A stretch of 7,668 bases of DNA. Source: Candidatus Thiodiazotropha taylori. Lineage in GTDB: Bacteria > Pseudomonadota > Gammaproteobacteria > Chromatiales > Chromatiaceae. This document shows positions 6,311 through 7,668 of the stretch, piece by piece. Position 1 is the first letter of the stretch; every line of letters starts with the position of its first letter. A program made the position numbers and the translations under genes. The stretch covers positions 1 through 7,668 of the forward strand of contig JAHRHW010000215.1 in assembly GCA_019100305.1 (NCBI GenBank). Direction: 5' to 3'. The notes below the pieces were generated by a model. The model was not told the DNA's origin, ran no database searches, and worked only from the letters and a program-made list of their open reading frames with translations.

Positions 6311-7668
6311 CTACATGGTGTCTTTCGCTACGACATTGGAGAGGTCACTTTCATTCCCTGAGAGGTCGTATGCTGTGATTGCGAAGTAGTAAGTACCGGT
6401 TTCCAGATTTTCAAATACATGGTTGCTGATTGTGCAGTCATCCACATCCATTACGGGTGAGAGATTACTGTTGCTGGTTCCCATGTAGAGTCTGTAGCCG
6501 GAGATTTCACTCAGATCCAGTGAGCTGCCGTCGGTTCTGGTGGCAGGTGCTACCCAGTTGAGTGAGACGCTACCGGTGGTAGGTGTGGTCTGGGAAGCTT
6601 CCACGACCAGGGTCAGTGGGCTCAGGGAAGCTGTGTCAGTACCGTCGGATACACTGATCACGATGTTGCTGTAGCTGCCTTCGTCCGCTTCTGCCGGTGT
6701 GCCGCTCAGGGTGCCGTTGCTGCTGTTGAAGCTGGCCCAGCTTGGCAGGTTGCTGATGCTGAAGGTCAGGCTATCGTTGTCTGCATCGGATGCGGTTGGT
6801 GTGAAGACGTATCCGTCACCGACAACCACACTCTGATCAGGTGTGCCACTGATTACTGGAGCATTGTTCGGTGCTTCCACATCATGGATGGTGACAACGC
6901 TGACGGATGGATCGTTCAGGGTGTAACCGGTGCTTGGCTCGTTGAGGTGAACTTCGAAGGTCTCCGCACCCTCGTCTGCTGTATCAGACATGGTGTTGAT
7001 GTTGATGGTCTTGCTGGTTTCGCCATCGAGGAAGTTCAAGGCTGTCCAGACATATCCGGTATAGTCCTGGGAATGTCTGGCTTCGACGCCGTAGGTTCCG
7101 AAGTTGACGGTTGCTGCGCCATTACCGTTGTTACGGGTAACGGTCAGGGTTACGCTGCTGCCTTCTTCCACATCGTAGCCGTTGCTGGCGAACTGGAAGG
7201 TGCCGCCTTCTTCAGCCACATCGGCAACGGTGATGGCGAAAGGTGACAGACTTGCCTGCTCGCTGCCGTCGGAGACGCTGATCACGATGTTTGAGTAGCT
7301 GCCGGCTGAGTTGGAGTCAGGGGTACCGCTCAGTTGGCCGGTGCTTGAGTTGAAGCTGGCCCAGCTTGGCAGATTACTGACACTGAAGCTCAGGGCGTCG
7401 CCATCGGGATCGCTGGCTGTCGGAGTGAAGCTGTAGGCGCTGCCTTCATCCAGACTGGTCGCCGGTGTGCCACTGATGGTCGGTGCACGATTGGTGTTGG
7501 AGACCGTGATGCTGAATGCGCTCAATGAAGCGCTGGCGGAACCGTCAGAGACACTGATGCGAATGTTGCTGGTGGTGCCGGCATCATCCATGCCCGGTGT
7601 GCCGCTGAGTACGCCGGTGGCGGTGTTGAAGCTGGCCCAGGAGGGACGATTCGCGATGGAGAAGCTGA
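6311..7668 (-). CDS. Surface/secreted Ig-like repeat protein with Calx-beta and Fn3 domains (5' partial)
   Basis: The minus-strand frame is open through base 7668, so the N-terminus, including any signal peptide, is outside; the internal ATG at 7591 lies within a domain. From N to C: the end of a He_PIG-type Ig repeat (7502-7668; WASFNTATGVLSGTPG), a full He_PIG repeat (about 7223-7489; NRAPTISGTP, DPDGDALSF, SVSDGS), a Calx-beta domain (about 6878-7207; VEEGSSVTLTVTR, DGETSKTI, DEGAETFEV), a second full He_PIG repeat (about 6599-6865; NNAPVISGTP, DADNDSLTF), a Thr-rich linker, and a fibronectin III-like domain (about 6320-6583; GYRLYMGTS, GTYYFAITAYDLSGNESDLSN) ending at the stop. Acidic DPDGD/DADND motifs suggest Ca2+-stabilised cadherin-like folds. 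Such proteins are usually extracellular adhesins or matrix proteins. No LPXTG, PEP-CTERM or RTX nonapeptide signal is visible at the C-terminus. Substrate unknown. Confidence 0.87.
   Translation of the reverse strand, partial: SFSIANRPSWASFNTATGVLSGTPGMDDAGTTSNIRISVSDGSASASLSAFSITVSNTNRAPTISGTPATSLDEGSAYSFTPTASDPDGDALSFSVSNLPSWASFNSSTGQLSGTPDSNSAGSYSNIVISVSDGSEQASLSPFAITVADVAEEGGTFQFASNGYDVEEGSSVTLTVTRNNGNGAATVNFGTYGVEARHSQDYTGYVWTALNFLDGETSKTININTMSDTADEGAETFEVHLNEPSTGYTLNDPSVSVVTIHDVEAPNNAPVISGTPDQSVVVGDGYVFTPTASDADNDSLTFSISNLPSWASFNSSNGTLSGTPAEADEGSYSNIVISVSDGTDTASLSPLTLVVEASQTTPTTGSVSLNWVAPATRTDGSSLDLSEISGYRLYMGTSNSNLSPVMDVDDCTISNHVFENLETGTYYFAITAYDLSGNESDLSNVVAKDTM
6725..6748 (-). repeat. 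24-nt exact direct repeat within the Ig-like repeats, copy A
   Basis: It is identical to 7349-7372 and its first 16 nt also match 7625-7640. It encodes the conserved LPSWASFN core of the He_PIG unit. The identity at nucleotide level suggests recent duplication or gene conversion among the repeats. Confidence 0.8.
7349..7372 (-). repeat. 24-nt exact direct repeat within the Ig-like repeats, copy B
   Basis: It matches copy A at 6725-6748 exactly although a Calx-beta domain lies between them in the protein. A shorter 16-nt match at 7625-7640 marks the third, partial repeat. Confidence 0.8.

Noticed and set aside
6884..7246. Plus-strand 120-residue open frame opposite the Ig-domain gene
   Set aside because: It is a shadow of the repetitive minus-strand coding sequence, with no ribosome binding site and a low-complexity Gly/Val-rich product.

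Overview
The window looks like chromosomal DNA of a gammaproteobacterium. The gene content (a soluble group 3b-type [NiFe] hydrogenase, a large cytosolic Ser/Thr kinase with HDOD and GAF domains, and a surface protein of Ig-like repeats) recalls sulfur-oxidising Chromatiales-like lineages, including invertebrate symbionts. The taxonomic guess is inference from gene content only. Base composition is moderately GC-rich in the genes and AT-richer in the 5609-6310 gap.

Region 1 (1-3019, + strand) is the 3' part of a hydrogenase operon. In order it holds the end of the FAD/NAD-binding and [2Fe-2S] gamma subunit (start lies outside the window), the complete iron-sulfur small subunit, the complete NiFe large subunit, and a dedicated maturation protease. 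The last three genes overlap (8 nt and 4 nt), which points to translational coupling. Electrons would run from H2 at the NiFe site through the small-subunit FeS clusters to the gamma subunit and NAD(P)+, or in reverse. A beta (4Fe-4S) subunit is expected just upstream of the window. The protease would trim the large-subunit tail once nickel is inserted.

Region 2 (3020-5608, + strand) is a 216-nt gap with two mutually exclusive hairpins, then one 790-residue protein. It joins a complete Hanks-type Ser/Thr kinase, an HDOD domain, a charged linker with three tandem TQ heptads, and a C-terminal GAF domain. It has no membrane segment, so it is a cytosolic signalling protein. Its link to the hydrogenase is only positional.

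Region 3 (5609-6310) has no credible gene. It carries a head-to-head pair of GC-rich palindromic elements (about 5713-5891), a nested inverted repeat (6085-6153), and a 16-bp perfect hairpin (6222-6260) that fits the end of the converging minus-strand gene.

Region 4 (6311-7668, - strand) is the C-terminal part of a surface or secreted mosaic protein: a partial and two full He_PIG-type Ig-like repeats, a Calx-beta domain between the two full repeats, and a terminal fibronectin type III-like domain. Its N-terminus lies beyond the window end.
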